Notes under the pieces: generated by a model | The model's input: the letters and a program-made list of their open reading frames with translations, nothing else | Database searches by the model: none | Told to the model about the DNA's origin: nothing | In this document: piece after piece, positions 32,379-40,066 of the stretch | Numbering within the stretch: position 1 is the first letter of the stretch | Layout of the letters: the number at the start of each line of letters is the position of its first letter | Assembly (NCBI GenBank): GCA_964402115.1 | Contig: CAYOBW010000027.1 | Span: 1-40,066 of the forward strand | Length of the DNA stretch: 40,066 nucleotides | Direction of reading: 5' to 3' | From: CAYOBW01 sp964402115 | Lineage (GTDB): Bacteria > Verrucomicrobiota > Kiritimatiellia > UBA8416 > CAYOBW01 | Program-made: the position numbers and the translations under genes

Positions 32379-35105
32379 ATGCAGGACGCGACATCCAGGC
32401 CTACGCTGGCGGTGAATCCGCATGGCCATCTCTACTGGGATGCCGCGGGGGGCGAGGAAGCGTGGCCGGACCCCTCCGCCACGGCACGCGTGGACGCGGC
32501 CTTTGCGCAGGGCGTGGCGCGGGGGGTCTTGCACCTGGCCTCGCGGGAATTGGACACGCCCTTGCCGGCAGCGGTCGCGTTCTGGCGCGAGTTCGGACGG
32601 CTCTACCTGTCGCGCTTCTGCCACGGGATGGCCCCGGGCGCGACGGAGCTCCTGCCCGTCCCGCCCGCGGGCGAAGACGAGTGGCGCTCGTGGCTGGAAC
32701 GGGTGCCCCCCATCAGGGGCGGGGAGTATCTGAACGTCGAGGCGCTGGCCGGCCTTTGGGGCGTGCTGGACGCGCAGGCCCGGGCGGAAGCCGCCGCGCA
32801 CGCCGAAGGCCCCGCCGCTTACCTGCAGGCGTTGAACCCGGTCTGGCGCATGGTGGGGAGGGTCTGTTTTCATCTCGCCGAGAACCGGAAGAACCCCGAT
32901 TACCCGTTTGCCTTCCTCGCCACCTACGCGGCAGGCGTCTCGGGGCAGGGCCGCGTGCAATACCGCCCCCTGGCCGAGGCGTTGAACGAATACGCCGGCG
33001 AACGCAACAAGGCGGCGCTGTTGCGCCTGCTCGCGCCCGTGCACGCGGCGGCGGAGAAGAGCCCGCTGGCCCGCGAGCTCGTGGATACCGGCGCACTCTT
33101 CAAGCCCCTGGCCTGGACCCCTTCCCAGGCGTATCGGTTCCTGAAGGACGCGCAGGCCCTCGACGCGGGCGGCGTCGTGGTGCGGCTGCCGGACCTGTGG
33201 CGCGGCGGACACCCCCCGCGCGCCCGGGTGAGCGTGCGCGTCGGCGAAACGCCCGGCAACGGCTTCGGCATGGACGCGCTCCTGGATTTCAAGGTCGAGA
33301 AGAGCATGGATGGCGAACCGCTGACCGACGCGGAGTGGAACCAGCTGATGACCTCGGCCGGCGGGCTGGTGCTGATCCGGGGCCGCTGGATCGAAGCGGA
33401 CCCGGCGCAACTCGCGGCGGCGCTGGAGAACTGGAAGCAGGCGGAACGGACCGCCGGCGGCGGCGTCACCTTCGGCGAGGCCATGCGCCTGCTGTCAGGC
33501 GCGCCGACCCGCGCGGGGCAGGCGACCGCCGAGGCGGCGGCCGCGACGGCGGCCTGGAGCGGCATCGAGGCGGGCGACTGGCTGACCGCCACGCTGGCGC
33601 GCCTGCGCGATCCCGCGCAACTCGGCGACGGCGCTCCCATTCCCGCCCTGCGGGCCGCCTTGCGCCCCTATCAGAAGACCGGCGTCAACTGGCTGCGCTT
33701 CATGACGGAACTGCGGCTCGGCGCCTGTCTGGCCGACGACATGGGACTGGGCAAGACCATCCAGGTGCTGGCGCTCCTGCTGGCACGCAAGGCGGAGCGC
33801 CCGGCGACGGAACCCAGCCTCCTCGTGGCGCCGGCGTCGCTGCTGGCCAACTGGCGGGCGGAGATTCTGCGGTTCGCGCCTTCGCTCACCTTCCGCATCC
33901 TGCATCCCTCCGACCTGGCGCCCGACGACTGGAAATCCGTCCAGCTGGACGCCAGGCAGGCGGTGGGCGGATTCGACCTGATCCTGACGACGTACGGACT
34001 GGTCGCGCGCATGGAATCCCTGCGCCGGCAGCCGTGGGACATCGTGGCCCTGGACGAGGCGCAGGCGATCAAGAATCCCGCCGCGCGGCAGACCCGCGCC
34101 GTCAAGGAGCTGCAGGCGCGGCAGCGCCTGGTGTTGACCGGCACACCGGTGGAGAACAGGCTCGGGGACTTGTGGTCCATCTTCGATTTCCTCAACCCGG
34201 GCCTGCTCGGGTCGGCCCGCCAGTTCGCGCAGTTCATCAAGTCGCGCTCGCAGGATGGCGGAGGCCTGGGCGCGCTGCGTGCACTTGCCACCCCCTACGT
34301 CCTGCGCCGGATGAAGACCGACAAACGCGTCATCGCCGATCTGCCGGAGAAGACGGAGGTCAAAGCCTGGTGTGGCCTGGCGCCCAAGCAGGCCGCGCTC
34401 TATGAGCAAACGGTGCACGAACTGGCCGAGGCCGTCGCGGCGGCGGACGGCATGCAGCGCCGGGGCCTGGTGCTGGCGTACCTGATGCGGTTCAAACAAC
34501 TCTGCAACCACCCCTCACAGTGGCTGCGGGATGGCGGGTTCGCCGAGGCGGATAGCGGCAAGTTCCAGCGCCTGCGCCCGCTGGTCGAGGAAATCGCCGC
34601 CCGCCAGGAGAAGGTGCTGGTCTTCACGCAGTTCCAGGAGCTGACCGGCCCGCTGCTGGAGTTCCTGACCGCGATCTTCGGGCGGGCGGGGCTGGTCTTG
34701 CACGGCGGCACACCCGTCAAAGAGCGCCGCCGCCTGGTGGAGGCCTTCCAGGCCGAGAACGGGCCGCCTTTCTTCGTCCTGACGGTCAAGGCCGGCGGTT
34801 CGGGGTTGAACCTGACCGAAGCGTCGCACGTGATCCACTTCGACCGCTGGTGGAACCCGGCGGTGGAGAACCAGGCCACGGACCGCGCGTTCCGCATCGG
34901 CCAGAAACGGAATGTGCTCGTCCACAAGTTCGTCTGCCGGGGCACGCTGGAGGAGCGCATCGACGAGTTGATCGAGAGCAAGATGCAACTGGCCGACGAG
35001 GTGCTGGGCGGCGAGGGCGCCGCGCGGTTGCTGACCGAGATGAGCAATCAGGACTTGCTGCGGTTCGTTTCGCTGGATATAAGCCGCGCCGCTGAAGCGG
35101 AGTAG
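32379..35105 (+). CDS. SNF2-family DEAD/DEAH-box helicase (HelZ-like)
   Basis: A 908-aa Swi2/Snf2 translocase. The N-terminal half (about 1-430) is the bacterial SNF2-associated region, including DALLDFKVEKSMDGEPLTDAEW. The motor follows: LRPYQKTGVNWLRFM, LADDMGLGKTIQVLALL (motif I), VAPASLLANW (Ia), DIVALDEAQAIKN (II, DEAQ), LVLTGTPVENRLGDLWSIFDFLNPGLLG (III). The helicase-C half has VLVFTQFQE, LHGGTPVKERRRLVEAFQ, VKAGGSGLNLTEASHVIHFDRWWNPAVENQATDRAFRIGQ. Such proteins remodel protein-DNA complexes; their bacterial role is unclear. ATG 32379 is chosen; GTG 32352 would add 9 residues. It is 22 nt upstream of the SWIM gene, a recurrent pairing. Confidence 0.92.
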   Translation: MQDATSRPTLAVNPHGHLYWDAAGGEEAWPDPSATARVDAAFAQGVARGVLHLASRELDTPLPAAVAFWREFGRLYLSRFCHGMAPGATELLPVPPAGEDEWRSWLERVPPIRGGEYLNVEALAGLWGVLDAQARAEAAAHAEGPAAYLQALNPVWRMVGRVCFHLAENRKNPDYPFAFLATYAAGVSGQGRVQYRPLAEALNEYAGERNKAALLRLLAPVHAAAEKSPLARELVDTGALFKPLAWTPSQAYRFLKDAQALDAGGVVVRLPDLWRGGHPPRARVSVRVGETPGNGFGMDALLDFKVEKSMDGEPLTDAEWNQLMTSAGGLVLIRGRWIEADPAQLAAALENWKQAERTAGGGVTFGEAMRLLSGAPTRAGQATAEAAAATAAWSGIEAGDWLTATLARLRDPAQLGDGAPIPALRAALRPYQKTGVNWLRFMTELRLGACLADDMGLGKTIQVLALLLARKAERPATEPSLLVAPASLLANWRAEILRFAPSLTFRILHPSDLAPDDWKSVQLDARQAVGGFDLILTTYGLVARMESLRRQPWDIVALDEAQAIKNPAARQTRAVKELQARQRLVLTGTPVENRLGDLWSIFDFLNPGLLGSARQFAQFIKSRSQDGGGLGALRALATPYVLRRMKTDKRVIADLPEKTEVKAWCGLAPKQAALYEQTVHELAEAVAAADGMQRRGLVLAYLMRFKQLCNHPSQWLRDGGFAEADSGKFQRLRPLVEEIAARQEKVLVFTQFQELTGPLLEFLTAIFGRAGLVLHGGTPVKERRRLVEAFQAENGPPFFVLTVKAGGSGLNLTEASHVIHFDRWWNPAVENQATDRAFRIGQKRNVLVHKFVCRGTLEERIDELIESKMQLADEVLGGEGAARLLTEMSNQDLLRFVSLDISRAAEAE

Positions 35106-35127
35106 GCGGCACACAAGGAGTACGACC

Positions 35128-36084
35128 ATGGGTTGGAGCAGCCGGGGCAGAAGCAGGGACTATGGATACGGGGGCTTTGCGCCCTACGTGAGCGTGGCGG
35201 AGAAGCGCCAGCGTTCCGAAAAGGAAGCAGCCAAGCTGACCAAGAAAGGGCAGACCCTGTCGCCGGTGCGGCTGGAAACCAAGACCATCGCGCGCTCGTT
35301 CTGGGGCAAGTCGTGGTGCGAGAACCTTGAATCCTACAGCGACTTCGCCAACCGTATGCCGCGGGGCCGCTCCTACGTCCGCAACGGCTCGGTCCTGCAC
35401 CTCGACATCCGGCAGGGGGAGATCGAGGCCCTGGTCGCCGGCTCCTCGCTGTACAAGGTGAAAGTCAGGATCAAGCCGGTGGAAAAGAAGCGCTGGGCAA
35501 CCCTGTGCCGCGCCTCGGCGGGCAGCATCGGGTCGTTGCTGGAGTTGCTGCAAGGCAAGCTGTCCGAGCGGGTGATGGGCATTATGACGCACCGGGAGAC
35601 CGGTCTCTTCCCCGCTCCGCGGGAGATCGAACTGGACTGTTCGTGCCCGGACTGGGCCGACATGTGCAAGCACGTGGCCGCGGTGCTTTACGGCGTAGGC
35701 GCGCGGCTGGATGAGAAGCCGGAACTGCTCTTTCTGCTGCGCCACGTAGACCATCGCGAGCTGATCGGCCAGGCCGATTCGCTCGCCGCCCTGACCGAGG
35801 CGAAAACCGGCGCCGCCTTGCCTACCCTGTCGGCGGACGACGTCGGGTCCGTGTTCGGGATCGAGCTGGGCACGGGGATGCCGGCGGAACCGGCCCCCGC
35901 CGCGCCCGCCCCGCGTAAAGCGGGCCGGAAGACGGCCGCGACGCCTCCCGCCGTGCCTGCGCCGCGCAGGGCACGCCGTACAGCGGCCGCCAAGAAGCCG
36001 GCCGAAGCTACGCGCCCGACACACGCCGCAAAGACGGCCCGCGGCAAACGTTCCGCCAACGGCGACCGCCAGGTTGCGCCCTGA
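35128..36084 (+). CDS. SWIM zinc-finger protein with basic Ala/Pro/Lys-rich tail
   Basis: A 318-aa protein co-encoded with the SNF2 helicase. The SWIM zinc finger is CSCPDWADMCKH (C171, C173, C180, H182; CxCx6CxH). The N-terminal part has FAPYVSVAEKRQ and ARSFWGKSWCENLESYSDFANRMPRGRSYVRNGSV, conserved in this partner family. The last 75 residues are an Ala/Pro/Arg/Lys tail (RKAGRKTAAT, RRARRTAAAKK, KTARGKRSA) like histone H1 tails, which suggests non-specific DNA binding. AAGGAG lies 8 nt before ATG 35128. Predicted role: DNA- or protein-binding cofactor of the helicase; direct function is not established. Confidence 0.9.
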   Translation: MGWSSRGRSRDYGYGGFAPYVSVAEKRQRSEKEAAKLTKKGQTLSPVRLETKTIARSFWGKSWCENLESYSDFANRMPRGRSYVRNGSVLHLDIRQGEIEALVAGSSLYKVKVRIKPVEKKRWATLCRASAGSIGSLLELLQGKLSERVMGIMTHRETGLFPAPREIELDCSCPDWADMCKHVAAVLYGVGARLDEKPELLFLLRHVDHRELIGQADSLAALTEAKTGAALPTLSADDVGSVFGIELGTGMPAEPAPAAPAPRKAGRKTAATPPAVPAPRRARRTAAAKKPAEATRPTHAAKTARGKRSANGDRQVAP

Positions 36085-36155
36085 CGAACCTCACGGACGG
36101 GCACATCTGCACTGGGTCTGGAGGGCCGGGGGCCACAGTTTCGGCTGTAATGGGC

Positions 36156-36251
36156 CAGTGACGTGGGGGGCTCCCCGTGGCCTCGCGCCACGGGAGCCGG
36201 GAATCCGCGCCCCCTGCCGCGCGCGGCGGCAGGGGGCGTCCCCCGTCACTG
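36156..36251. repeat. 96-nt three-way-junction palindromic element
   Basis: Outer stem CAGTGACG (36156-36163) with CGTCACTG (36244-36251), extended by G/C pairs. Inside are two strong hairpins: GGCTCCC(C)GTGGC with GCCACGGGAGCC (36169-36198, 12 bp, one bulge) and CGCCCCCTGCCGC with GCGGCAGGGGGCG (36208-36238, 13 bp perfect, 5-nt loop). It lies in the 274-bp gap between the SWIM gene and the diguanylate cyclase. It could be a structured leader RNA, a terminator-like barrier or a mobile palindrome. Confidence 0.65.
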
Positions 36252-36252
36252 A

Positions 36253-36311
36253 CGTATGGCCGTATTTCCTGCGGCTGCATAATCCCGGCTGCATAATCCC
36301 CTTGCCATACG
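36253..36311. repeat. Inverted repeat enclosing a perfect 14-bp tandem duplication
   Basis: CGTATGGC (36253-36260) and GCCATACG (36304-36311) flank two adjacent identical units CGGCTGCATAATCC at 36272-36285 and 36286-36299. Each unit contains CATAAT, close to a -10 hexamer. Confidence 0.6.
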
Positions 36312-36330
36312 GGGGGGACGAAGTGGTAAT
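36302..36330 (+). promoter_or_regulatory. Possible promoter of the diguanylate cyclase gene
   Basis: -35 TTGCCA (36302-36307), 17-nt spacer, -10 GGTAAT (36325-36330). Predicted start near 36337 gives a 22-nt leader. The -35 overlaps the right arm of the inverted repeat 36253-36311. Confidence 0.35.
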
Positions 36331-36358
36331 TTGCGCCGTTGAAGCTGAGGGCGGAACC

Positions 36359-37252
36359 ATGGACGGAACAGCGTGTCACCTATTAGTTGTCGACGATGAT
36401 CCGGCTATCGTGCAGCTGTTTGCAGACGCACTGGGGCGGGAGGGCTACGTGGTCAGCACGGCGTCGTCGGGACGCGAAGGGCTGCGCATGGCCACGGAGA
36501 ACCCCGTCGATGTCGTGCTGCTCGACGTCAATCTCCCGGATCTGTCCGGCATCGAGGTCATGCGTCAGATCGTCAAGAACAAGTCCGCGATCGTGATCCT
36601 CATCACCGGGGACGACGCGCGCTACTCCCACGAGTCAGCCGTCCAGGAGGGCGCCTCCGATTTCATCGTGAAACCCGTGCGGCTCTCGGAACTGATCATG
36701 CGGATCAAGCAGGCCCGGGGCGTGCGGTCCCTGGCGGAATCCAAGGAGCGCCTGATTGCCGATCTCGAACGTCTGGCGATCCGCGATGAATTGACGGGGC
36801 TTTTCAACTACCGGCACTTCCAGGGGCAGCTGAGGGCCGAGGTGCAGCGGGCGCTGCGCTACCAGCGCCCCCTGAGCCTGATCGTGCTCGACGTTGACCA
36901 CTTCAAAGCGGTCAACGATGCCCTCGGCCATGCCGAGGGCGATCGGGTCCTGGCTGGTATCGCGCGGGTCCTGGCCGCGCAGATCCGGACCACCGACACG
37001 GCGTTCCGCTACGGCGGCGAGGAGTTCGTCGTCCTACTTCCGGAAACCCACGGCGCTCAGGCCCTGGCCGTCGCCGGGCGCGTGCGCCAGGGCATGGAAG
37101 AGGCCAGGCTGGTGAAGGGCCGCAGCGTGACGGTGAGCGCGGGGGTGGCCGAGTACCGCGCCACGGAGGAGGCGGCCACACTGCTGCGGCGGACCGACGC
37201 GGCCCTGTATGCCGCGAAGCGGGCCGGCCGTAACCGTGTCGTGATGGCGTAA
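36359..37252 (+). CDS. Response regulator with GGDEF diguanylate cyclase output (PleD/WspR-like)
   Basis: A 297-aa REC-GGDEF protein that should make cyclic di-GMP when phosphorylated. The receiver has LLVVDDDPAI (acidic pocket), phospho-acceptor D56 in VVLLDVNLPDLSG, T83 and K105 (FIVKP). A short coiled-coil linker (about 118-140) leads to DELTGLFNYRHF and the active site RYGGEEF (219-223). The inhibitory I-site RTTD (210-213) is at the correct distance, so product feedback is expected. It also has VDHFKAVNDALGHAEGD. ATG 36359 has GAGGGCGG upstream; the open frame before it lies in the structured gap. No sensor kinase is adjacent, so the input is unknown. A link to T6SS control is possible only by proximity. 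Confidence 0.93.
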   Translation: MDGTACHLLVVDDDPAIVQLFADALGREGYVVSTASSGREGLRMATENPVDVVLLDVNLPDLSGIEVMRQIVKNKSAIVILITGDDARYSHESAVQEGASDFIVKPVRLSELIMRIKQARGVRSLAESKERLIADLERLAIRDELTGLFNYRHFQGQLRAEVQRALRYQRPLSLIVLDVDHFKAVNDALGHAEGDRVLAGIARVLAAQIRTTDTAFRYGGEEFVVLLPETHGAQALAVAGRVRQGMEEARLVKGRSVTVSAGVAEYRATEEAATLLRRTDAALYAAKRAGRNRVVMA

Positions 37253-37338
37253 CGGTCGCCGCCGCATGCGCACGTCGCTCCGGCGCAGAGCCTGCCACGC
37301 GCGCTCGGCAAGGATGCCGATGCCGCACGCCCCCGGTT

Positions 37339-38679
37339 TCAGCGGAGCTGGAACACCGTGCCCTCCGCCCCGGGATAAGCGCGGGGGATCGGACCGATAT
37401 GCAGTCTGAGCGCGTCGTACTGGAGCGGGGCCGGGCCGCCGGGGCCGCCGTAGAAGACCCGTAGGACCGCTGCGTCGGCGGGATCGATCGCGTCCAGAAT
37501 CGGGACCTCCGGCGTGAATGAGACTTGGAAGCCGTCGAATGTCGCGCCATCCTCCCAGGTAATCGCTTCATCCCCGTTCTCATCCGTCGTGGAAGGCAGG
37601 TACTGGGGCGTAATCTCGACCTTGTCGTTCGGGTTTGCGCGGTTCCACACAAGCGTTGAGCCGATCTCGATAGCCGTGATGGTGCTCACCTTGGCTTCGA
37701 CGTCGGGGAGCGCGTCTCCCTCCGTGGGCGACACGCACAGGACAACCGTGCCGGGATTCTGAGGCGCGTTCTTTTCCCCTGATTGCTTCTCCTTCTGCCT
37801 GCGCAGAACCTCCTCATAAGCTGCGCGCTCCTCGGGCGTCATGGCGGCCAGCTGCTGCTCGTTCGGGCCGCCTGTGAGCTGACCGGCTGGGGCTTTCTTC
37901 TCGACGGCGAGATCTCCATGGTCCGTCACAAACAAGACAAATTGCTCGGACTTCGGAATAGGGGGCGGCGTAAACTGGCTGAGATACATGGCCAGGCCAA
38001 TGGTGGCGAGTGCGAGTTGCATGTTGCCCTTGGTGGCGGCGAAGGACGTGGTGTTCCCATCCTTGTCTTTGCGGTCGGCGCTGCCGGCCAGCACGGTAAC
38101 GGTCGTATTGGCCCTGCCCGCGAAATTCGACTTGACGCTGTTGATGTCCCGCCAGTCGTCCGGAGCGGGATTGCTGGCCCAGACAAGCACGTGGGTGCTC
38201 TTGACACCCCCAATCACGCGGGCTTTGGACCCGGCGCCCTTCACGGTGTCGCCGCCGGTGGCGCCGGTGATGCGCTTCACCCCTTCGTCCTGGAGTTTCT
38301 CCACCTTGTTTGTCGGCTTCAGATTGTCGGCGTAAGCGACATGCACACCGGTGTACGTGGAAGGCGTGTCTTCCTGGCTGGCTGCGAGCAGCGTGGTGTC
38401 GCTCTCGATATAGTCCATGAAATCGCCAAACCAGTTGGCGCCAAAGCACTGGCTGAAGACCAGGATCATGTCCTGTCGACGGGATGCGGGGATACACGTG
38501 TCAATCCACTTGCGAAGGTCTGCACTGGTGAACGACTGTCCGTCCGCGCCGCGTAAAGCGCCACGGCGGGTTGGCTCCTGGCCCACCTGGGCGCTACCGG
38601 TACTGACCGCGACCGTGCCGAGGATAACCGCAACCAGAGCCGTTCGAAACGACAGAGACCTGCATGCACGTGGTTTCAT
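37339..38679 (-). CDS. Secreted caspase/legumain (clan CD, C13)-like protein with permuted motif order
   Basis: A 446-aa protein with a Sec signal peptide (residues about 1-30: positive start, hydrophobic ALVAVILGTVAVST, then GSAQ). MILVFSQCFGANWFGDF (C78) resembles the cysteine strand of C13 peptidases, and QFVLFVTDHGDL (H254) resembles the DHG histidine strand. In canonical members the histidine precedes the cysteine; here the cysteine comes first. Between them, THVLVWASNPAPDDWRDINS...TTVTVLAG looks like the first strand-helix-strand of the caspase fold. The C-terminal about 110 residues form a beta-rich domain. ATG 38679 has GGGAGG 7 nt upstream. It may be an inactive or permuted peptidase-like domain. 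Stands alone on its strand. Confidence 0.6.
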   Translation of the reverse strand: MKPRACRSLSFRTALVAVILGTVAVSTGSAQVGQEPTRRGALRGADGQSFTSADLRKWIDTCIPASRRQDMILVFSQCFGANWFGDFMDYIESDTTLLAASQEDTPSTYTGVHVAYADNLKPTNKVEKLQDEGVKRITGATGGDTVKGAGSKARVIGGVKSTHVLVWASNPAPDDWRDINSVKSNFAGRANTTVTVLAGSADRKDKDGNTTSFAATKGNMQLALATIGLAMYLSQFTPPPIPKSEQFVLFVTDHGDLAVEKKAPAGQLTGGPNEQQLAAMTPEERAAYEEVLRRQKEKQSGEKNAPQNPGTVVLCVSPTEGDALPDVEAKVSTITAIEIGSTLVWNRANPNDKVEITPQYLPSTTDENGDEAITWEDGATFDGFQVSFTPEVPILDAIDPADAAVLRVFYGGPGGPAPLQYDALRLHIGPIPRAYPGAEGTVFQLR

Positions 38680-38749
38680 GGTGTAGCCTCCCAATCCGGC
38701 AACATGTTACGACAGATTCTTCTTTATCCGTAAGCTTGACGATCCGGGT

Positions 38750-38755
38750 TGTCAA
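38750..38755 (-). promoter_or_regulatory. Possible -35 element for the C13-like gene, inside a hairpin
   Basis: A perfect TTGACA lies on the minus strand about 70 nt upstream of ATG 38679, within the inverted repeat GCTTGAC/GTCAAGC. No good -10 is found at 17 nt; GATAAA is 21 nt away. Weak evidence. The rest of 38680-38881 shows nothing else. Confidence 0.22.
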
Positions 38756-38881
38756 GCCGGAATTGGGAACGGCGGCGAAAAGGCGAAAAGCCCCCGGGCT
38801 GCTCGGGGCGCTGGAGGGACGGCCTCCGTGCCATGCACACGGGTTCGTCAGCGGAAGCGCAACGACCCTGTCAGCGCGACC

Positions 38882-40066
38882 TCAACGCGCGGGGCGCTGC
38901 TCGATCGCGGAATCGGCCTGGCTCAGGTACTCCTCGGGCGTGGCCTGCTGGCGCAAGGCGAGGGTAACGGGTTTGTCGCCGTCCGGGTTCTGTCCCGCCA
39001 CCTTCACGAGCAGGTGATTCCACGCCTTCTGCAACGGCAGCCGCTCAAAACTGTACCGTGTCCGGTAGTCGGCCGGCTCCGTGCGGGCCGGGGCGTGCTC
39101 GCGGCCGTTGACGAACAGCCGGCATTTCTCCGAGGCGTACGCGAAGAGCGTGTAGCGCGGCGCATCGGGGCCGCCCGTCAACAGGTCGTCGAGCGCCCGC
39201 GGGCTGTTGATCCAGAAGCTGAAGTAGACGGCGAAGGCGCCGTTGGTCGGCCCCGCCTGTCGCAGCTCGCGCACGACAAACCGATCGCGGCTCGGACTCT
39301 CCGCCGGTTGCCAGCGCACACCCGCCACCTCCGCCCCGCCCACCGGCCGCACCGTCGCCTCGCCCACGAAGTCCGTCGCCAGCGCGGCATCCACGTCCGT
39401 CGCACCGAACCGCCCGGCGGTCAGCGCCTGCACGAGCGCGGCCCGGTCGTCGAAGGCGGCCGGCGCGACATCGGCCGCCGCCCCCAGCGTCAGGCCCATG
39501 TTCGTCAGCAGCGCGCGCCAGAAGGTCCGCGCGGCGCGCGACGTGGAGCGGGGTTCGAGCGTGGTCACCGCCAGCCGCCCCCGCCCCAGCGGACGCTCGA
39601 GCAACGCCGCGCCCGCGGGTTTGGCCAGCCGTTCGCCCAGCAGGAGCGCCGCGCACTTCGCGTTTTCCGGCGCGTTGTTGAAGAGCGACCAGTCCGTGTC
39701 GCTGGCCCGCAGCAGCACGCGGGCGCCGTCGAGCAACGGCCCGTCGAGGCCCCGCCGCTGGACGAAGCGCTCCGCGCCCTCCTCCGCGAAGTAGAGGTCG
39801 GGCAGGGCGAAGGGCGCGGTCCAGGGGTGCGCGCCATCCGGCATGAGCGCCGTGGCCGCCCGCTCCGTGACGCGTACAGCCGCGGGCAACAGGCCGTCGG
39901 GCACGCGCCCGGACGCGAGCACGACCAGCACGGTCCCGCCCTGCTCCGCGGCAGCCGCCAGCGCGCGCCGCGCCTGCTCCAGCGCGGCGGGCGCCAGCGT
40001 GTCGGCGTCCACGATCGTGAACCCCGTCGCGCCCTCCGCCGCCAGCGGCACGCCGAGCGCCGCCAG
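38882..40066 (-). CDS. Large protein, 5' part outside window; possibly a glycan- or sugar-active multidomain protein
   Basis: The frame is open from the right edge for 394 codons; its start lies beyond 40066. The first residues (LAALGVPLAAEG) continue a domain that began upstream. Visible parts are a Rossmann-like or glutamine-amidotransferase-like stretch (VLVVLASGRVPDGLLPAAV), a RGRLAVTTLEPRSTSRAARTFWRALLTNMGL segment as in the non-catalytic end of glycoside hydrolase-like proteins, and a C-terminal beta-sandwich with RLFVNGREH and LPLQKAWNHLLVKVAG, resembling carbohydrate-binding jelly-rolls of GH2-like enzymes. No catalytic motif is in view. The name is tentative. Confidence 0.55.
   Translation of the reverse strand: MAALGVPLAAEGATGFTIVDADTLAPAALEQARRALAAAAEQGGTVLVVLASGRVPDGLLPAAVRVTERAATALMPDGAHPWTAPFALPDLYFAEEGAERFVQRRGLDGPLLDGARVLLRASDTDWSLFNNAPENAKCAALLLGERLAKPAGAALLERPLGRGRLAVTTLEPRSTSRAARTFWRALLTNMGLTLGAAADVAPAAFDDRAALVQALTAGRFGATDVDAALATDFVGEATVRPVGGAEVAGVRWQPAESPSRDRFVVRELRQAGPTNGAFAVYFSFWINSPRALDDLLTGGPDAPRYTLFAYASEKCRLFVNGREHAPARTEPADYRTRYSFERLPLQKAWNHLLVKVAGQNPDGDKPVTLALRQQATPEEYLSQADSAIEQRPAR

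Noticed and set aside
36085..36358. c-di-GMP riboswitch ahead of the GGDEF gene
   Set aside because: I could not find the conserved GEMM tetraloop/receptor bases; the region is dominated by perfect palindromes instead.

Overview
The window is a GC-rich (roughly two-thirds G+C by eye) bacterial chromosome segment dominated by one type VI secretion system (T6SS) locus. The DNA alone does not fix the taxon. A Gram-negative host is certain from the T6SS. The divergent TagF-like protein, the FHA proteins separated from any TagH-like C-terminal region, the SNF2/SWIM pair, the secreted caspase-hemoglobinase-like protein and the abundant palindromic intergenic elements would fit the Planctomycetes-Verrucomicrobia-Chlamydiae/Lentisphaerae/Kiritimatiellae group better than a standard proteobacterium. 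That is an inference.

Layout. From 31,080 down to about 1,482 nearly everything is on the minus strand. In transcription order: a TagH-C-like protein (30106-31080), TssK, TssL, TssM, a TagF-like protein, two FHA membrane proteins, TssA, TssB, TssC and Hcp. A strong intrinsic terminator follows hcp. Next come TagJ/ImpE, TssE, TssF, TssG, ClpV (TssH) and VgrG. Beyond vgrG lies a repeat-rich kilobase with a DUF559 endonuclease-like gene, then an effector cassette: PAAR spike, DUF4123 adaptor, a 125-aa protein, a Tox-GHH2 nuclease toxin and a beta-propeller-like protein. Last on this strand are a cysteine desulfurase and a truncated small gene at the left edge. Together these encode baseplate (TssEFGK), membrane complex (TssLM), sheath and tube (TssBC, Hcp), sheath recycling (ClpV, TagJ), spike (VgrG, PAAR), post-translational control (FHA, TagF) and a candidate DNA-degrading effector. 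TssJ and the PpkA/PppA kinase/phosphatase pair are absent from the window.

Right of the T6SS. The 680-bp gap before the next gene holds a sigma70-type promoter facing the T6SS operon. Facing the other way is a near-consensus sigma54 promoter, followed by a folded stretch of about 135 nt that ends in a terminator hairpin: a candidate sigma54-dependent small RNA. Beyond are an N-acetylglutamate-synthase-like GNAT gene (minus), a SNF2 helicase / SWIM zinc-finger gene pair (plus), a highly structured intergenic region, a response regulator-diguanylate cyclase (plus), a secreted clan-CD-peptidase-like protein with apparently permuted catalytic motifs (minus), and the 3' part of a large unidentified protein running off the right edge (minus).

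Main points for a second look: the sigma54/sRNA unit beside the T6SS promoter, the toxin/propeller pair, the repeat-bracketed DUF559 unit, the permuted C13-like protein, and the structured element upstream of the diguanylate cyclase.
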